Of a DNA stretch of 64,000 nt, positions 1 to 10,800 are shown in pieces. A program made the position numbers and the translations under genes. The notes under the pieces are model-generated. The model was given only the letters and a program-made list of their open reading frames with translations, did no database searches and was not told the origin of the DNA. Within the stretch, counting starts at the first letter, position 1. Each line of letters begins with the position of its first letter. Source of the stretch: Streptomyces coeruleorubidus (GTDB taxonomy: Bacteria > Actinomycetota > Actinomycetes > Streptomycetales > Streptomycetaceae); the NCBI RefSeq assembly GCF_028885415.1, contig NZ_CP118527.1, positions 868,001-932,000 on the forward strand, given 5' to 3'.

Positions 1-911
1 CGCGTCAGCTCCTCCCGCCCGGCGTGCAGCCGGCACAGCGTGAACTCGGCCCCCGGCAGCGCCTCGGCATACACACCGACCCCGGCCGGGTCACCGACCG
101 GCCCGGTCACGACCAGCGCCTGCGCCCCGGCAGACCGGTAGGTCCGCCACAGGGCCGCCAGGTTCCGGGCCCTGACGCGATGGCCACCCGGGTCGTCGGC
201 CGGCAGCGGATGACAGAAGCCGACCTGGTCCAGATCGACGTACGCGGCGGTGAACCCGGCGCGCAGCACCCGCTGGTAGACCGTGAAGCCGACCGCCGAC
301 TTGCCGACGCCCGTCGCACCGCACAGCCACAGCACGGGGCCGTCGGCGGGCCGCCGCTCCCCGAGCACATCGGGCGGCTCCCCCGCGTCGACCGCCGCCA
401 ACGGAGCGGACCCGGGCCGGCCACCCGTCCGTTCCCGCACGAGCCGCACCACCTCCGGCACCGCCACACCGCCGGTCTCGACACAGACGTCGGCGAAGTC
501 GCTCGCGTCGAGGGCGTCGGCCTCCCGCCGCACGGCGTCGAGCAGTCCGGGATCACCACCGCGCCCGAGGAAACGCCGCCGCAGCTCGTCCGGGCCGACG
601 CGCAGCCGGCAGACCGTCACCGCGGCCCTCGGCAGACCGGCGAGCTCGACGCCTCGCTCGGCGTCGACGACACCGGAGACGACGAGACACCGGGCCCCGA
701 CCCGCCGGAACCCCTCCGCCACGGCGGCGACGTTGTGCGCCTTCATACGATGCCGGCCCGGGTCCGCCGCCCGCTCCGGGTAGCAGATGCCGAGCTGGTC
801 GACGTCGACGAACGCGGCCGACGCCGACCGGTTGAGCTCCTGGTACAGCTGCCAGGCGACCGTCGTCTTGCCCACACCCGGTGGACCGCACAACCACAGA
901 ACATGAATCAC
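1..911 (-). CDS. Tandem P-loop ATP-binding protein (3' end beyond window)
   Basis: The minus-strand frame stays open from a GTG at 911 to the window edge (about 303 residues, C-terminus missing). A Walker A motif GPPGVGKTT sits at residues 9-17, immediately after a short hydrophobic strand. A second one, GATGVGKSA, appears near residue 196. Each is followed by the same pattern: an aspartate-rich segment (VDVDQLG, then VDLDQVG), a conserved HRM/HRV region, then LVVSGVVD or LVVTGPVG, then a CRLRVG or CRLHAG strand. The protein is therefore an internal duplication of an AAA/kinase-like P-loop fold. GTG was chosen because the P-loop must lie near the N-terminus. Substrate and role are unknown; small-molecule kinase, zeta-toxin-like or plain ATPase are all possible. 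Confidence 0.75.
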   Translation of the reverse strand, partial: MIHVLWLCGPPGVGKTTVAWQLYQELNRSASAAFVDVDQLGICYPERAADPGRHRMKAHNVAAVAEGFRRVGARCLVVSGVVDAERGVELAGLPRAAVTVCRLRVGPDELRRRFLGRGGDPGLLDAVRREADALDASDFADVCVETGGVAVPEVVRLVRERTGGRPGSAPLAAVDAGEPPDVLGERRPADGPVLWLCGATGVGKSAVGFTVYQRVLRAGFTAAYVDLDQVGFCHPLPADDPGGHRVRARNLAALWRTYRSAGAQALVVTGPVGDPAGVGVYAEALPGAEFTLCRLHAGREELT

Positions 912-1041
912 GGACGGGATTCTCACGCGTTGCCGTTCCCCAACTCACCTGATTTTCCCGGGAACTGACGCACAACCCTTTGCATGTCCGGCGGGTCACA
1001 CCATGCAGGAGCAACCACTCGAAGAGTTACAAGGGGGAAAT

Positions 1042-1491
1042 ATGCGATTCACCCGTTCCGTCCTGGCCGCGTCGGCCTTGGCGGCGCTGACCGTGGGGAC
1101 CACGACCGCCCTGGCGGCACCCGCCTCCGCCGCGCCCAACACCACTCCGCAGAAGGTCTGCGGAAGCGCCTACAAGACCGTGAACTCGGCGGCCGTCGGC
1201 TCCCTGGGCACGGTCTACCTGACCTACAACTCCGCCAACGGTCAGAACTGCGTCACGACCATCCGCAACAACCCGGGCACCGCCGTGGACATGTCCGCCT
1301 GGATCTCCGTGCCCGACACCGAGGAGTACGACGAGGACGCCGGGCGCTTCACGTCCTTCGCCGGACCGACCTACGTCTACGGCAAGGGCCACTGCGTCGA
1401 CTGGGGCGGCAGCATCAAGAACGTGTACGTGCAGGTGTTCGGCTCCAACTGCGGCGCCCTGAAGGAACACCGGGTCACGTTCACCCGCTGA
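1042..1491 (+). CDS. Secreted SapA-like spore-associated protein
   Basis: A 149-residue protein with a Sec signal peptide (MRFTRSVLAAS start, hydrophobic core, AxA site at about ASAA) followed by a compact four-cysteine domain. The pattern TVYLTYNSANGQNC, a TTIRNNPG stretch and GHCVDWGG matches what I know of the Streptomyces spore-associated protein SapA family. In that family the cysteines probably form two disulfides in an exported domain found on spores. An upstream ATG at 1003 is in frame, but the start at 1042 follows AAGGGGGAAAT, a good ribosome binding site, and puts the signal peptide at the N-terminus. It stands alone, convergent with the permease downstream. The molecular activity of SapA proteins is not established. 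Confidence 0.8.
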   Translation: MRFTRSVLAASALAALTVGTTTALAAPASAAPNTTPQKVCGSAYKTVNSAAVGSLGTVYLTYNSANGQNCVTTIRNNPGTAVDMSAWISVPDTEEYDEDAGRFTSFAGPTYVYGKGHCVDWGGSIKNVYVQVFGSNCGALKEHRVTFTR

Positions 1492-1524
1492 CGGGCCCCA
1501 TGAACCACCTTGAAACACCCCCTG

Positions 1525-1574
1525 CCGGGCCATCACGCTCCCGCCGCCGTCGCGCGGGAGCCGTGGTGGCCCGG
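1525..1574. terminator. Bidirectional hairpin terminator
   Basis: A long imperfect inverted repeat: CCGGGCCATCAC plus GCTCCCGC pairs with GCGGGAGC plus GTGGTGGCCCGG across a 7-nt loop, with one bulge and one mismatch. It lies between the convergent SapA-like gene and the APC permease, so it can terminate both. Confidence 0.7.
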
Positions 1575-1602
1575 TGCCGGTTCTCGCCCCCCACGGTGCT
1601 GC

Positions 1603-2967
1603 TCACGCCTCGCCGCGTACCTTCAGCACCGCCTTGTTGAGCACCCACAGCCCGATGCCGATGGCCACCAGCACGCCCGCCCGGATGTAGACGTCCGCGG
1701 GCCGGTCGGACAACGGGCTGGCCAGGATCAGCGCGGTGATCGCGCCGAGCACCGGCAGGGCGGTCGGCGTACGGAAGTGCTGGTGTTCGACGCGGTCGCG
1801 GCGCAGGACGAGGACGGCGATGTTGACGACGGCGAAGACGCACAGCAGGAGGAAGGCCGTGGTGTCGCCGAGGCCCTCGATCTCCCCGGTGGAGACCAGG
1901 CCGATGGCGAGCAGCGAGACGAAGACGATGCCGACGACCGGGGTGCGGCGCCGGGGCAGTACGTGACCCAGGGCACGCGGCAGGATGCGCTCGTTCGCCA
2001 TGCCGTAACAGAGGCGGGACGCCATCATGATGTTGATCAGAGCCGAGTTGGTGACCGCGAACAGCGCGATCAGGGCGAAGAGTTTGGGCGGGAAGTCGAT
2101 CCCGCCGGCCTTGACGACCTCCAGCAGCGGGCCGCTGGAGTCCTCCAGCACGCGGTAGTCGACGAGCAGCGAGGAGACCAGGGCGACCAGGACGTAGATG
2201 GTGCCGGTGACGGCGACGCCGATGAAGATGGCGCGCGGGAACGTCCGCACCGGATCCTTGGTCTCCTCGGCCATGTTGACGGAGTCCTCGAAGCCCACGA
2301 AGGCGAAGAAGCCGAGGGCCGTCGCCCCCAGCACACTGGTGAGCAGCGCGTAACCGGTGCCCTCTGCCTGGAACTCACCGAGCCGGGAGGGTTCGCCGTC
2401 ACCGGTCAGGACGGCCCAGGCGCCGATCGTGAGGATGACGAGCAGGCCGGTGAGTTCGACCACCGTGAGGACCACGTTGGTCTTCACGGACTCCGAGACG
2501 CCTCGAAGGTTCAGGGCCGCCAGGGCGAGGATGAACAGGATCGCGATGAGGGTGGGCGGGAAGAAGTCCGTGAACTCGGACAGGTAGTCGCCGCTGAAGG
2601 CACGGGCCGCCGCGCTCGCCGAGGAAAGGCCCGAGCACATGACCATGAAGGCGACGATGAAGGTCAGGAACGGGACCTGGAACGCCTTCTGGGTGTAGAG
2701 CGCGGCTCCGGCCGCCTTCGGGTACTTGCCGACGAGCTCGACGTACGAGGCGGCTGTCAGGATCGCCACGACGAACCCGATGACGAACGGCAGCCACAGT
2801 GCCCCGCCGACCTTGCCGGCGACCTGACCGGTGGTGGCGTAGATGCCGGTGCCGAGGATGTCACCGATCACGAACAGCACCATCAGCTTGGGGCCGAGGG
2901 CACGCCGCAGCGGGGTGTCGTCCCCTCTGTCCGGCGCAGCGGCTGCATCCCTGTCGGTTGCGGACAC
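1603..2967 (-). CDS. APC-family amino acid permease
   Basis: A 454-residue integral membrane protein with about 12 hydrophobic segments. The first segment carries the APC-superfamily signature (GDILGTGIYATTGQVAG near residue 35), where the GxG break contacts the substrate amino and carboxyl groups. Other landmarks are FAFVGFEDSVNMAEET in the middle of the protein (the conserved E region of TM6) and a DPVRTFPRAI loop. Length and layout fit amino acid or polyamine permeases of the plasma membrane. No substrate can be assigned. The gene is divergent from the DUF899 gene, and the shared intergenic stretch carries a palindrome. Confidence 0.85.
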   Translation of the reverse strand: MSATDRDAAAAPDRGDDTPLRRALGPKLMVLFVIGDILGTGIYATTGQVAGKVGGALWLPFVIGFVVAILTAASYVELVGKYPKAAGAALYTQKAFQVPFLTFIVAFMVMCSGLSSASAAARAFSGDYLSEFTDFFPPTLIAILFILALAALNLRGVSESVKTNVVLTVVELTGLLVILTIGAWAVLTGDGEPSRLGEFQAEGTGYALLTSVLGATALGFFAFVGFEDSVNMAEETKDPVRTFPRAIFIGVAVTGTIYVLVALVSSLLVDYRVLEDSSGPLLEVVKAGGIDFPPKLFALIALFAVTNSALINIMMASRLCYGMANERILPRALGHVLPRRRTPVVGIVFVSLLAIGLVSTGEIEGLGDTTAFLLLCVFAVVNIAVLVLRRDRVEHQHFRTPTALPVLGAITALILASPLSDRPADVYIRAGVLVAIGIGLWVLNKAVLKVRGEA

Positions 2968-3150
2968 GAAAGCTCCCTGAGGCGTTCGGCACGGAACGGA
3001 ACAACGTCTTGCCTGCCCAGGAAGACCAGTGGTGATGCCCTCGGGAAGCAGCGGCCTACGTGGACGGGTGCCGGCCTGATCAGGACCGGCCTTCGTCAGA
3101 TCAACCCCGCGCGATGAGTTCCGGCCGCTTCATCAGTCTTTTCCGGTGAG

Positions 3151-3172
3151 CGTCGTACGACGTCGTACGACG
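3151..3172. promoter_or_regulatory. 22-bp perfect palindrome, putative operator
   Basis: Two overlapping copies of the perfect palindrome CGTCGTACGACG form a 22-bp self-complementary block. It sits 30 bp before the DUF899 start codon and about 185 bp upstream of the divergent permease. The symmetry suggests a binding site for a dimeric regulator such as a TetR or GntR protein. No regulator gene is adjacent. Confidence 0.5.
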
Positions 3173-3202
3173 CTGCCCGCACGAGACACCACGGAGGACA
3201 CC

Positions 3203-3985
3203 ATGACGACCACGCCGGACGACACGACCACGGCGCTGCCCGGACGCCCGCCCGTCGTCGACCTGGCCACCTGGCAGGCCGCCCGTGACGAACTCCTGGT
3301 CCGCGAGAAGGCCCACACCCGCGAGGGCGACGCCCTCGCCGCGGCCCGCCGCCGGCTGCCGATGGTGGAGTTCGACGGGACGGTGGAGGTCGTCGGACCC
3401 GACGGCCCGGTCCCGTTCCTGGAGCTGTTCCAGGGCCGCGACGAACTCGTGGTCTACAAGCACATGTGGTACGACGGCGCGCCGCACCAGGGGCAGTGCG
3501 AGGGCTGCACCACCACGGCCTGGCACCTGAAGGACGCCGTCTACCTGGGCGCCCGCGGCGTCTCGTTCGCCGTCCTGACCACGGGCCGGTGGGACGAGGT
3601 GGCCTCCTACGTCGAGTTCATGGGCTACACCCAGCCCTGGTACTCGGTGCGCGACGTGGAGGCGCCGGTCGGCGGCGACATGGGTTACCTCACCTGCTTC
3701 CTGCGCGACGGGGACCGCGTGTTCCTCACCTACTCCACGACGGGCCGTGGCAACGAGCGGGTCAACGGGTCCCTCGGCCTGCTCGACATGACGCCCTACG
3801 GCCGCGGCGAGGCGTGGGAGGACAAGCCTGAGGGCTGGCCGGAGGGAGGCAGCCCGTGCTGGTCCTGGCGCTCGGACGCGGACGGGAACGCCGCCTGGGG
3901 TCCGACCAGCCGCCCGGTACCGCAGTGGACCCGTCCCGGCGCGACCCCCGTGGAGACCCTCGGCCGGCACGGCCACCACCACTGA
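3203..3985 (+). CDS. DUF899 thioredoxin-like protein
   Basis: A 260-residue soluble protein that I recognise as the DUF899 family, a thioredoxin-fold group of unknown function common in actinomycetes. Hallmarks include VYKHMWYDGAP, QCEGCTT with a CxxC-like pair, a WHLKDAVYLGARGVSFAVL strand, and the C-terminal LLDMTPYGRGEAWEDKPEGWP stretch. An in-frame ATG at 3146 would place the palindrome inside the gene. The start at 3203 follows GGAGGACACC and is preferred. It is transcribed away from the amino acid permease, possibly under the same operator. A redox or detoxification role is plausible from the fold but is inference. Confidence 0.8.
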   Translation: MTTTPDDTTTALPGRPPVVDLATWQAARDELLVREKAHTREGDALAAARRRLPMVEFDGTVEVVGPDGPVPFLELFQGRDELVVYKHMWYDGAPHQGQCEGCTTTAWHLKDAVYLGARGVSFAVLTTGRWDEVASYVEFMGYTQPWYSVRDVEAPVGGDMGYLTCFLRDGDRVFLTYSTTGRGNERVNGSLGLLDMTPYGRGEAWEDKPEGWPEGGSPCWSWRSDADGNAAWGPTSRPVPQWTRPGATPVETLGRHGHHH

Positions 3986-4149
3986 CGCGACTGCACGGAT
4001 CCTCCGGAGGTCGGTAGGCCTCACTGCCCAGCAGCTCTCCGTGGAATTCGGCGCCGCCCGTCATTCCTGCTCGTGCCGGTGGGCCTCGCTGCCTGCCTCG
4101 TCGCGGCTGGCGCGCACGCCTGCCCCGGGCAGTTCCGGATGACCTCGGT

Positions 4150-4689
4150 TCAGTTGGTGCGGTCGGACCAGCCCTGCGGGAGGTCTCCGGGGGCCGTGGC
4201 GATGACCGTGTCGTCGTCGGGGCCGACGTACTCGAAGAGGGTGATCTTCGCGAATTCCGGGACGACGCAGACCGGATAGGTCGGGCCCTCGTCGCGGTAC
4301 CTGCGCATCTCGTCGAGGTGGTCGTTCTGGTAGAGGACGGTGCGTTCGCCGTGTTCCTCGACCCAGTGCGGGAAGAAGATCACGCCGTGCAGGCGGCGCT
4401 TGCCCGGCATGACGTTGACGGAGACCGACGTACCGGTGGGCTCGTTCCAGGAGATCTTGTAGTGGTCGTCGTCCAGCTGGACGAGGTCGACGTGCTGATC
4501 CTTGACCCAGCGGCCGCCCACCATTCCGGAGTGGATCCGGTAGTCGATGGTGGTCGGGTTCTTCACGTACATCTCGTACTGCCAGCCGTTGGCGTAGGTG
4601 TAGATGAAGCGGTGGCCGACGATCCCGGAGAGCTCCTGCGCGGGGACCGGGCTCTGGACGGTGGTCACGTGTGCTCCGTTGCTGGCCAT
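4150..4689 (-). CDS. padC: Phenolic acid decarboxylase
   Basis: A 179-residue enzyme of the cofactor-free PadC family. The family decarboxylates para-hydroxycinnamic acids (p-coumarate, ferulate, caffeate) to 4-vinylphenols. The family signature is intact: [17 protein letters not shown] with Tyr30 and Tyr32, [14 protein letters not shown] with Arg60, and WNEPTGT with the catalytic Glu. YQNDHLDEM and the C-terminal [13 protein letters not shown] follow as expected. The start at 4689 follows AAGGAGGT; an upstream in-frame ATG at 4776 has no such site and would add a non-homologous tail. The gene is divergent from the PKS, 120 bp away, whose predicted product resembles the enzyme's substrate class. 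It may be a tailoring, self-protection or simple catabolic enzyme. Confidence 0.92.
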   Translation of the reverse strand: MASNGAHVTTVQSPVPAQELSGIVGHRFIYTYANGWQYEMYVKNPTTIDYRIHSGMVGGRWVKDQHVDLVQLDDDHYKISWNEPTGTSVSVNVMPGKRRLHGVIFFPHWVEEHGERTVLYQNDHLDEMRRYRDEGPTYPVCVVPEFAKITLFEYVGPDDDTVIATAPGDLPQGWSDRTN

Positions 4690-4809
4690 GTGGGGTACCT
4701 CCTTGCTGCCGTAGGGCCGCTGCGGCGTGCCGTACGAGTAGCCCCCTCGACGGTCGGCAACCTCTACGCTCAACATCGTTGCGGCACGATGGGCCTGGAA
4801 GGCGGAGAC

Positions 4810-7800
4810 ATGAGGCGTGACGAGCTCGTCCGGCCGGTGCCGGAGCTGTTACGGCAGCACGCCGAGGTGGCTGGGGAACGGGTCGCCTACTCCGACTCCT
4901 CGCGCAGCGTCACCTACGCAGAGCTGGAGCGGCGCACGCGCTCGCTGGCCGCGTACCTCACCGGGACAGGGCTGCGTCGCGGTGACCGCGTCGCGATCTG
5001 CCTCGGCAACTGCGTGGAGATGGTGGAGAGTTGCCTCGCCGTCCTGCGGGCCGGGATGGTCGGCGTCCCGCTCGACCCGCGGTCCTTGGACGCCGAGCTG
5101 GCCCACTTCCTGAAGGACAGCGGCGCCGTGTTCGTCATCACCGACACCGCGCACCTCGCACAGTTACGACGCCTGGGCCCGCCGCAGGACCGCTTGGGCG
5201 TCCTGGTCACCGGGACCGGCCCGGTCCCGGACGGCGCCCGGCTGTTTCGGAGCGCGGCCGAGAGCGACGGGTCCGCGCAGATCGACACGCTCGGCCTCGA
5301 CGATCCGGCCTGGATCCTCTACACCTCCGGTACCACGCACCGGCCCAAAGGTGTGCTGTCCACGCAGCGGGCCGCGCTGTGGTCCGTGGCCGCCTGCTAC
5401 GCCCCGATCTTCGGTCTCTCGTCTGACGACCGTCTGCTCTGGCCGCTTCCGCTGTTCCACAGCTTCAGTCACTCGCTGGCGATCCTGGGCGTGACGGCCG
5501 TGGGCGCGAGCGCCCGGATCGCCGGTGAGCTGCTGCCGCCGGGCGGTCTGCGGCAGGAGTTGCTCACCGCGCACGCGGGGCTCGGCGGGCCCTTCACCAT
5601 GCTGGCCGGCGTGCCCGCGACGTATCACCGGCTGCTCGACTCGGGCGGCGCGGCCCCGCCGGCACTGCGGATGTGCGTCGTGGCCGGCGCCCCGAGCGGC
5701 CCCGCGATGCGCGCGGCCGTGGAGGAGACCCTCGGGGCGCCGCTGCTGGACGCGTACGGCAGTACCGAGACCTGCGGCATGATCGCGGTGAACCGCCCCG
5801 AGGGGCCGAGGGTCGACGGTTCCTGCGGGCCGCCCGTCCCGGGCATGGACGTACGCGTCGTCGACCCACGCAGCGGCGAGGACGCACCGGACGGGGCCGA
5901 GGGCGAGGTCTGGGTGCGCGGACCGAGCCTGATGACCGGGTACCACGAGCAGCCCGAGGCGACGGCCGCCGCGCTGCGGGACGGCTGGTACCGCACCGGC
6001 GACCTCGGCCGCCGCGTCGAGCACGGCCATCTCCGGCTCACCGGCCGGGTCGGCGAGCTGATCATCCGCGGCGGCGAGAACATCCACCCGACGGAGATCG
6101 AGCAGGCCCTGGCGCAGTGTCCCGGCGTGTCCGAGGCCGTGGTCGTGGGTGTCCCGCACGACGTGCTCGGCGAGGTGCCGGTCGCCTTCGTCGTACCGGG
6201 TCCGGACGGGATCGACGCACGACAGGTGCTCGCCGAGTGCCGGACCCGGCTGGCCGACTACAAGGTGCCGGCCGAGATCCGCGAGATCGCCGCCGTCCCG
6301 CGCACCGCGTCCGGCAAGATCACCCGGCACGAGCTGGTCGCCCCCGCTCCGGCCTCCTCGGTCGCGGCCGACAGCACGCTGCGCGGGCGGCTCCTCGCTC
6401 TCCCGCCCGACGAGCGGGAACACGCGTTACGCGCAACGGTGCTCACCAAAACGGCCGAGGTCTGCCGGCGGACGCCGGGCGATCTGCCCGACGCGGACAG
6501 TCCCTTCGCCGATCTCGGCATGACATCCGTCGGCGTCGTCGAGCTGGCGGACCAGCTCGGCGCGCTGACCGGTCTGAGCCTGCCGTCGACGCTGGTCTTC
6601 GACCACCCGACGCCGGCCGAGGTGGCCCGGTACCTGCGCGTGGCGCTCTTCGAGGGCGAGCCCGTGCGGCGCCCGCGGGCGCACGGCGGACAGGACCGGT
6701 CCGACGAGGACGATCCCGTCGTGATCGTCGCCATGGGCTGCCGGTATCCCGGTGACGTCAACTCCCCCGAGGACCTGTGGGAGTTGGTGTCGCGGGGGCG
6801 GGACGCCATCTCGGAGTTCCCGGCCGACCGCGGCTGGGACCTGGACGCCCTGTACGACCCGGATCCCGACCGGATCGGCACGTCGTACACGCGCCACGGC
6901 GGGTTCCTGCACCGGGCCGCGGAGTTCGACGCCGGACTGTTCGGGATCTCGCCGCGCGAGGCGCTCGCGATGGATCCGCAGCAGCGGCTGCTCCTGGAGA
7001 CGTCCTGGGAGGTGTGGGAGCGGGCCGGGATCGACCCGGCGTCGGTGCGCGAGAGCGACACCGGCGTGTTCGTGGGCGTGATGTACGGCGACTACTCCGC
7101 CCGCCTCACCCGCTACCACGAGTTGGAGGCGCACCTGGGGCTGGGCTCGGCGGGCAGCGTGGCCTCCGGGCGGATCTCGTACGTGTACGGTCTGCGCGGT
7201 CCCGCGATCACCGTCGACACCGCGTGCTCGTCCTCGCTGGTGGCGCTGCACTGGGCGGCGCGGGCGCTGCGCTCGGGCGAGTGCTCGCTGGCGCTGGCCG
7301 GCGGGGTCACGGTGATGGCGACGCCCAAGCCGTTCCTCGCGTTCAGCCGGCAGCGGGGGCTGTCGCCGGACGGGCGGTGCAAGTCGTTCTCGGCGGCGGC
7401 CGACGGTACGGCCTGGGGCGAGGGCGTGGGACTCGTCCTGCTGGAGCGACTGTCCGACGCGCGGCGGAGCGGCCATCCGGTCCTGGCGGTACTCCGCGGC
7501 TCCGCCGTGAACTCCGACGGCGCGTCCAACGGGCTCGCCGCGCCCCACGGGCCGGCACAGCGGCGGCTGATCACGCGGGCGCTGGCGGACGCGGGGCTGC
7601 GCACCGGTGACGTGGACGCGGTGGAGGCCCACGGCACGGGCACCCGGCTGGGCGACCCCATCGAGGCGCAGGCCCTCCTGGCCACGTACGGCCAGGGCCG
7701 CGAGCAGCCGCTGTGGCTCGGGTCGGTCAAGTCCAACCTCGGGCACACGCAGGCGGCGGCCGGAGTCGCCGGCGTCATCAAGATGGTGCAGGCCATGCGG

Positions 7801-10800
7801 CACGGCGAACTGCCCCGCACCCTGCACGCCGACTCGCCCACACCCCACGTCGACTGGTCCGCCGGCCGCGTGGAACTGCTGACCGCACCACGGCCCTGGC
7901 CGGTCTCGGACCGGCCGCGGCGGGCAGGGGTCTCGGCCTTCGGGATCGGCGGGACCAACGCGCATGTGATCCTGGAAGAGGCGCCGGAGAAGGAGACTGC
8001 GGTCTCACGGGAGGCGGCGGTGCCCCCGGCTGCGGCGGTCTCCCCGGAGCCGGCCGCGACACCGCCCGTTCCATGGCTGCTCTCCGCCGCCGACGAGACC
8101 GCCCTGCGCGCCCAGGCCCGACGTCTCGCGGCGGAAGTGGCGACCCGGCCCGGCCAGTCGTCCACGGACGTCGGCTACTCCCTGGCGGTGTCGCGCTCCG
8201 CCCTCACCCATCGTGCGCTCGTCCCGGCCGGAGACCGGACCCGGATGCTGGACGCGCTGAACGCGTTCGCACAGGGCCGGGACACACCGGGGGTCGTACG
8301 AGGCCTCGCGGGCCCGGAGATCCGTACGGCCTTCCTGTTCACCGGGCAAGGCGCCCAGCGCCCCCGGATGGGCGCCGGACTACGCGCCGCCTTCCCCGTC
8401 TTCGCCGACGCCTTCGACAAGGTCCGCCGGTACCTGGACGACCGTCTCCCCCAGCCGCTGAGCGCGGTGCTGTCCGCCGAGCCGGGCTCGCCGGAAGCGG
8501 CTCTGGTGGACCGTACGGACTTCGCCCAGGCCGGACTGTTCGCCTTCGAGGTGGCGCTGTTCCGGCTCCTCGAGTCGTGGGGCGTGCGAGCCGACCGCCT
8601 GGTGGGCCACTCCGTCGGCGAGCTGACGGCCGCGCACGTCGCCGGCGTGCTCGACCTGCCGGACGCCGCGACGCTCGTCGCCGCGCGCGGCCGGCTGATG
8701 CAGGCGTTGCCCGACGGCGGCGCGATGGTGGCGCTGGACGGGACCGAGGAGGAAGTCGTCACCGCGCTCGCGGAGTTCGGGGCACAGGTGACACCGGTGG
8801 CTCAGATGGCGCAGGTTGCCGTCGCGTCCGTCAACGGGCCCCGCTCGGTGGTGATCTCAGGCGCGCGGGACGCGGTGCTCGCGGTCGCGGCCGGCTTCGA
8901 GGAGCGCGGTCGCAGGGCCGTACGGCTGCGGGTGAGTCACGCCTTCCACTCGCCCCTGGTGGCGCCGATGCTCGACGAATTCCTGGCCGTGGCCCGTGAG
9001 TTGACCTTCCGGCCGCCGCGCATCCCGATCGTCTCCACCGTGACCGGCCGCCTCGCCGAGCCCGCGGAACTGTGCTCGCCCGAGTACTGGGCACGGCACG
9101 CCCGGCAGCCCGTGCGCTTCGCCGACGCCGTGCGCCGGCTCGCGGACGACGGGGTCTGCGCCTATCTGGAACTCGGCCCCGGGCCCGTACTCACCGCCGC
9201 GGCCACCGACTGTCTGACCGACGCGTCCACGAGCGGCTCCGTTCTCGCCGTGGCCACACGAGGCGGTGCGTACGAACCGGAGACGCTCCTGTCGGCCGTG
9301 GCGAGGCTGCATGTGGCCGGGGCCGCTGTCGACTGGGCGGCGGTGTACGCGGGTTCCGGCGCGCGCCGCGTGGACCTGCCGACGTACGCCTTCCAGCGGC
9401 AGCGGTACTGGCTGGACGCGCCGCGCCCGGCGGCGGCCGGCGCCGAGGCCCTGCTGGGCCCGGCGTTCCCGGTGCCGGACACCGAGCGGACGGTGCTGAC
9501 CGGGCTGTTGTCCCTCGCGACCCACCCGTGGCTCGGGGACCATGTCGTCGCCGGGAGGAGCATCGTGCCGGCGACGGTGTTCGTGGAGATGGCCCTGCGG
9601 GCGGGCGACGAGGTGGGCTGCGGCGCGATCGACGAACTCGTGATGCTGTCACCGCTCGCTCTGACCGGTTCCGCGGGGGTGCGGGTCCAGGTCGTGGTGG
9701 GTGCGCGGGACGACGACTCGGGGCGGCGGCCGGTCGACATCTACTCCCGCGCGGAGGAGCCGGAGGAGTCCGCCGAGGACGCCCCGTGGACCCGGAATGT
9801 CTCCGGACAGCTGGGCCGAGGTCGCGCTGCGCAGGGCGAGACGACCCAGTGGCCGCCCCCGGGCGCCGAGGCGGTGGATCTCACCGGCGCGTACGCCGCC
9901 CTCGCCGATGCCGGCCTCGCCTATGGGCCTGCCTTCCAGGGGGTCGGCGCGGTATGGCGGCGCGGTGACGACGTCTTCGCGGAGGTCCGGCTGCCCGCGT
10001 CGTACACGTCGCAAGCGGGCCGCTTCGGACTCCACCCGGCGCTGTTCGACGCCGCGTTGCACGCGCCGCTGCTGGCCGCGTCCGCAGACGCGAGCACGGT
10101 TCGGGTTCCGTTCGCCTGGAGCGGGGTGAGCCTGCACGCCTCGGGAGCCACGGAGTTGCGGGTCAGCGTGACGTCGACGGGCCCGGACACGGTCTCGCTG
10201 ACCCTGGCCGACCCGTCCGGCCTGCTCGTGGCACGCGTGGACTCGCTGGCCACCCGGGAACTCCCGGCCGACCGGACGGACCGGGCCGACATGACGGACG
10301 ACGTCGTACGAAGGGCTCTGCTGCGCCCCGAGTGGTCCGCCCTCGGCCTCTCCGGTGGTCTCTCCCGCGAGGCCGATGGGCATGCCTGGGCCGTGCGCGG
10401 GCCGGACGAGCTGAATCTCGCCGAGTTCCTGCCCGGCGGCGTGCATCCCGAAGTCGTCGCCGTCGCAGCCGTCGCCCGTGCCACCGGCTCCGATCCGCTC
10501 TCCGCCACTCACGAGTTGACGAGCCGAGTGCTCAAGGCGCTCCAGGACTGGCAGGACGATCCGGGCACGGTGGGCTCACGGCTGGTCGTGGTGACGCGGG
10601 ATGCCACCGGGCCGGTGCCGGACCTGGCGGGTGCGGCGGTCTGGGGACTGGTGCGCACGGCGCAGTCGGAGCTGCCCGGTCGGGTCGTCCTGGTGGATGT
10701 CGACGGGCGGCCCGAGTCGCTGCGGATGCTGTCTTCGGCCGTCGCCACCGGTGAGTCACAACTCCGGGTGCGGGACGGGCAGGTGACGGTTCCGCGACTG

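Noticed and set aside
1510..3117. Long plus-strand frame opposite the APC permease
   Set aside because: It is rich in Gln/Asp/Arg/Gly in the way typical of antisense frames in high-GC DNA, while the minus strand encodes a clear 12-helix permease.
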